The notes under the pieces were generated by a model. The model worked only from the letters and a program-made list of their open reading frames with translations, was not told the DNA's origin and made no database searches. A program made the position numbers and the translations under genes. Shown here one piece after another: positions 60,076 through 64,000 of a stretch of DNA of 64,000 nucleotides. Source of the DNA: Proteromonas lacertae (Eukaryota; Sar; Bigyra; Opalinata; Proteromonadidae); contig NGBS01000583.1 in the NCBI GenBank assembly GCA_002245135.1, positions 310,001-374,000 of the forward strand. Direction: 5' to 3'. Every line of letters begins with the position of its first letter. Position 1 is the first letter of the stretch.

Positions 60076-63000
60076 ATGGACCAGCTTCAAAAAGACCTAA
60101 AACAGGTGGAGGATTATTTAGGAATAAAAGTATATCCAAAACGAGTGGCTACTCTGATGAATACTTCACATAGTGACAAGATAAATGCTTTTCGGTCTAG
60201 ATTACCAGTATTAATATTTTATAAAATATATTAGACAATAAAAAAATATGTAGTTAAGAGGAGAATGTGTTTGGATGTTGCGTATTTCTGTATTTTTTTA
60301 GTTTATAGCAATAAGATATATAACATCAAAAAAACAGATGAACTAAACATAATAATAAACGAATATAAGGATAATGTACTTCCAGATGGAGTTGATGAAG
60401 AGGATGTGAAAGATTTGACGACAAAGATAAAAGATATGTTTTCAGAAGATAATATACCAATTTTAATAAAGTTTTATGAAGATAAAATGTATTTTAATTC
60501 TATTTATTTTGATAATTTAGAAATGATTTTCACAATCACTATAAAAGCTGTAATTTTTATGGTGCATCGATCAGTGATGATATAAAAGATTATTATGAAA
60601 CTAAAATGAAAATGGAATTCAAAGCATGTACTGAAGTTCCACTGAAAGAATGAGTTTAATGAGTTATATAGAAACATCTTTACAATTGAATCAGTAGAAA
60701 GAATTGAAAAGATACAATATAATGAAGATAATTTAAAATATATAGATTATATTGATCTATACAGAAAAGAACTGAAGATGTTGGATTGTAGTGTAAATAC
60801 AGGAAGAACACCATATAATTTATCTCGTAAAAGTTTTAACAATGTTCACACATCTCCAAAAGATGCTTATAATAAGTTATGTCATGATTTCCCAATTCAA
60901 GGAACAATATAGGGAAATATTTAAATGTGTAGAAGAAGCATATGAAAATGTTATGGAATCGATGAAGAATGATGATATAAGAAGGAGGTATAATAGATTA
61001 AATGAGTTTAAAATTAAATTACCACCTACACAAAAGCAATATGATGAATTAGAAGGAATAAGAAAAGAAATTACTGAATTTAGTGATGAATTAAGTAGAA
61101 TAAAACCTCCTGATGGATATTGTAATTATAAAAATGAAGTGTATAAATTGTAAAATCTAATAAATAGAGAATCATTTCAATCAAAAATAGATAGAGTAAA
61201 GAGAAATATAAGAGAATCATTATCATTTTTAAAAGATATGTTTGATAGATTTGAGAACGAGAAGAGAATATCTAATGAAGCTTCAGAAAATCCTACAAAA
61301 TATAGTGATAGAGAATATCAAGAGAAGATTGATCGAATCAAAGAAGAAAAGGAGGCTTTATCAGTATATTATATGATTCTATATTGGGAATAGATATTCT
61401 ATGGATATTATACCTCCATCACACAACTCTTAAATACTATGAAGAACATATATCCAAATAGTAAAAAGAATAAAGAGTTCTTTCCTGAACATAGCAATTA
61501 TTTGAAGAAAACTACTGCAGAAAAGATATTCAAAATGAATGATAAAAGCTATAAGAGTATATATGAAGAAGGAAATGATATTAATTCTTTACTAAGAGTA
61601 TATTAATATTTTATCATATTACATAGCAAAGATTTGAAGTTATTAATAAGATATATAGGGAATTGTATAATTATATTGCATTATATATATATATATATAT
61701 ATCTTTAATAGTGAAGAAATGAAAAAATCATTCAACCATTTAAAGAATCAACCAATCAGAATTCTTGATTGGCAGGATCTACCTGAGAAATATGCAAAGT
61801 TAGAGGATAATATAAATTCTCTAAAGTCATATAGTAGAATAACAGAGCAAAATTTGAATCAATTATATAACGATTTGCTTTATCTTACAAAAAGAGTAAA
61901 TGAAAAAGAAGAAACAATAATAAAGGCAATAAATACAAAATTAGAATCAATTAAGAATTTGTTGTATAATAATAAGTGAATATATACTTATACAATAGAT
62001 TATCTGTTAAGAATAAGTTGGAGTCAAATAGTTCGTCTATTGATACATCTGTATATGTAAATATTTGTAAGGAAGTAAAAGATTGGTGTGATACACATTC
62101 AACTGAGAATACTAACTATGATGAAGCTGATGTAATTCAAGCTAAGATAAAAACTACAGAAAAGGAATTAAGAATTAGTATACAGATCAGTGAATTGAGA
62201 AGCGAATTGTATTATATATATATCACTTTTATCTTAATAATAGTGATAAATTAAAGAATGAAGTTAAACAAATTAATGATATTGATGTTAAAGAATATAT
62301 TTTTAACATTGAAGATAATGAAAGAGAATTGAATGAGATGAATGTGAAAACAACAACAATAAAAAAATGTAACGAGTGTATGGAAAGAATAGAAAAAATA
62401 AATAATGATCTTCATTTGTACATTAAAAAAATAAGGGATATAAAAAAGGATTTTGATTCATTACATTCAATCTAGTATGTCTATTTGTATTATATTGATA
62501 AATAGTAATGAATATGATAATCAGCTGAAATTATGCCCAAATAATTACAGTTTAACTGATTATCGTAACTTATTAGAAGAAATGAGTCAGTGGATTGAAA
62601 AGCACACTATCTATAATTGTACAAGTGAAGAAATCAATAAAATGATTAGAAGATTAAAAGAAAAAAGCGAAACATTACCATCAGAAATAGATAAATTGAA
62701 TGAAATTAATGATTTAATCACTCAAATCAAGTTTTCAATATCACAATTGAATAATAGGATAAAAGAGAATAACAAACAATACGACTTATCTGATTTTGAA
62801 GAATCTTTTAAGAGATTATATAAATCTGTTGGGAAATTGAATGTGAACAAGTCAGACATTGATAAATGTTATGAACTACTATCTAGTATTGATGATGAAA
62901 ATGAAAAATTACTGTCTTATTTGAAAGACAAAGATACAATTTCCTCGATTATTAATTCTATTGAAGCAGTGATTATATCATGTGAATCTGATTTGACTGA

Positions 63001-64000
63001 AGGCAGATACAAATCATTACAATCATTTGAGGAGAAAATAAGCACAGTTTCTGGTTGGATAAAGAAGAATCCTTTGAAGAGTAAAACTGCGCTATCAGAG
63101 TATTCAAAAAGGTCAGAAGAAATAGAAAGAATAAGAAATGAAATGGATTCGCAATTGGATGTGTTGGATCATCAAAATAAGATTATTAATAAATTGTATA
63201 TTTATTGTAAATTAAAATTAATTATTCAAAATAGGAATGGAATGAAAAAACAAGAAGAATATAGAGATTGTGTTTCTTTTGTTGAATATGTAAATATAAT
63301 TATCGATAAGGCTGGAAACATAAACAATTTGACTGAAGTAACAAAATTATATAATGAACTACCTAGATGTTTTAATCTACATCAGCAGATAAATAACAAT
63401 TTGTATATAATATACAATGTTTTAATATGATTTAGAGAAAAGTACAAAGTATTATATAACAACTTAATTAAGATGATGAAAAAGAATAAAACTAGCTACA
63501 CAGAAATTGATAACTTTTATCAAGAAATTGTATCAAAAACTAATCCTTTTCAGTTTAAAACAACAGCATTATCACAATTCATAGAAGTTGATCAAAGATT
63601 CACAATAATGTTGATAAAATTAAATGAAAAAATAGATGAATATAGATATTACCTTCTAAATTCTATTTATACAACTCAAATAAATGTATTCACAAGCGAT
63701 TTAAAAGCAGTGAATAAATACTCTGATGATTTGCTTCGATTTAATTCACAATTAACAATGAGACAAACGACAATGTCAACGATGAGGAGAACTATTAGTT
63801 CATTAAATGTAGAATCATTATATTCTTCACTTAGAATATTTAATAGATTATATGTATTATTTCTATTACTATAAAATAATTATAATGTATATATAGATTA
63901 TATGGAAATCTTCATTTGATGAAATAGTAAATAATATACAGTGTTTACTTTCCAATTCTCATTCAAATTATAAAATATATAGTAAATATGTATCCTTTCC
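60076..64000 (+). CDS. Long coiled-coil, spectrin-repeat-like protein, 3' end outside the window
   Basis: The gene begins MDQLQKDLKQVEDYLGIKVY and runs off the right edge after about 1,100 residues. It has at least twelve introns, 20-50 nt, GTAT/GTGA...TAG. The product is almost entirely charged helix with Trp at intervals (ILDWQDLPEKYAKLEDNIN, VKDWCDTHSTENTNYDEADV, EEMSQWIEKHTIYNCTSEE, VSGWIKKNPLKSKTALSEYS). A Trp in the first helix of units about 100-120 residues apart suggests degenerate spectrin-like repeats. One join at TGA 60651-60653 continues only in the +1 frame, and another near 60893 could be a GTTATG intron or a frame change. A cytoskeletal role is inferred. Confidence 0.6.

Noticed and set aside
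60885-60910. Possible further +1 frame change at TAG near 60905
   Set aside because: A GTTATG...ATATAG intron (about 37 nt) restores the frame, so a frameshift is not required.
1-64000. CRISPR arrays, bacterial operons, riboswitches or transposons
   Set aside because: No direct-repeat arrays, terminal inverted repeats, transposase or reverse-transcriptase motifs were noticed, and the gene structure is eukaryotic throughout.
1-64000. Reassigned stop codons (ciliate-type code)
   Set aside because: Conserved genes such as AKR, LC8, HID1 and TVP23 end normally at TAA, and TAG or TGA occur only at gene ends, in introns or at the few frame changes reported.

Overview
The window is nuclear DNA from a flagellated microbial eukaryote. 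It is very AT-rich, gene-dense and intron-dense. Genes on both strands are usually separated by 50-450 bp. Nearly every gene is cut by tiny introns (about 20-55 nt) that begin GTAT and end TAG, and most breaks between neighbouring reading frames are explained by them. TAA, TAG and TGA all act as stops. TMEM107, an LC8 dynein light chain, a FAM161-like pair and a small axoneme-type protein point to a ciliated or flagellated cell. A Sct1/Gpt2-type acyltransferase, a DUF1765-type protein and class C receptors with bacterial-type ligand-binding modules would suit a zoosporic fungus or a relative, but I cannot place the lineage.

Layout: 0-8.4 kb holds a truncated membrane protein, two inverted FAM161-like paralogues flanking TVP23 and a CCDC93 C-terminal homologue, and a Golgin-A7/ERF4 protein. 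8.4-16.4 kb holds an unknown protein, a TPR protein abutting a sulfatase-like protein, a NOXRED1-like oxidoreductase, an INTS4-like HEAT protein and TMEM107. 16.9-21.5 kb holds a three-module class C receptor. 21.5-32.1 kb holds an aldo-keto reductase, a glycerolipid acyltransferase, tRNA-Glu, a large HEAT-type protein, LC8 and the axoneme-like protein. 32.4-39.5 kb holds a large acidic protein and HID1. 39.6-52.2 kb holds a giant receptor with about nine tandem periplasmic-binding modules before its 7TM domain, followed by a secreted solute-binding protein with a GPI-type tail. 52.2-64 kb holds a secreted LamG/laminin-IV protein, a DUF1765-type protein, an Hsp110-type chaperone and a long coiled-coil protein that runs off the edge.

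Two signals stand out. First, four reading-frame gaps cannot be closed by GT-TAG introns. They close exactly with U12-like introns whose 5' sites are ATATCCTTT, ATATCTTTT, ATATCTTTT and ATATCATTT, and whose ends are AC, AC, AG and AA. This suggests an active minor spliceosome that tolerates non-canonical ends. Second, the giant receptor, its three-module paralogue and the adjacent anchored binding protein look like an elaborate nutrient- or amino-compound-sensing surface system. A third, weaker signal is a set of +1 frame changes that fall exactly at in-frame TAG or TGA codons in the Hsp110, coiled-coil and TPR genes. These could be programmed frameshifts, indels or pseudogenisation.
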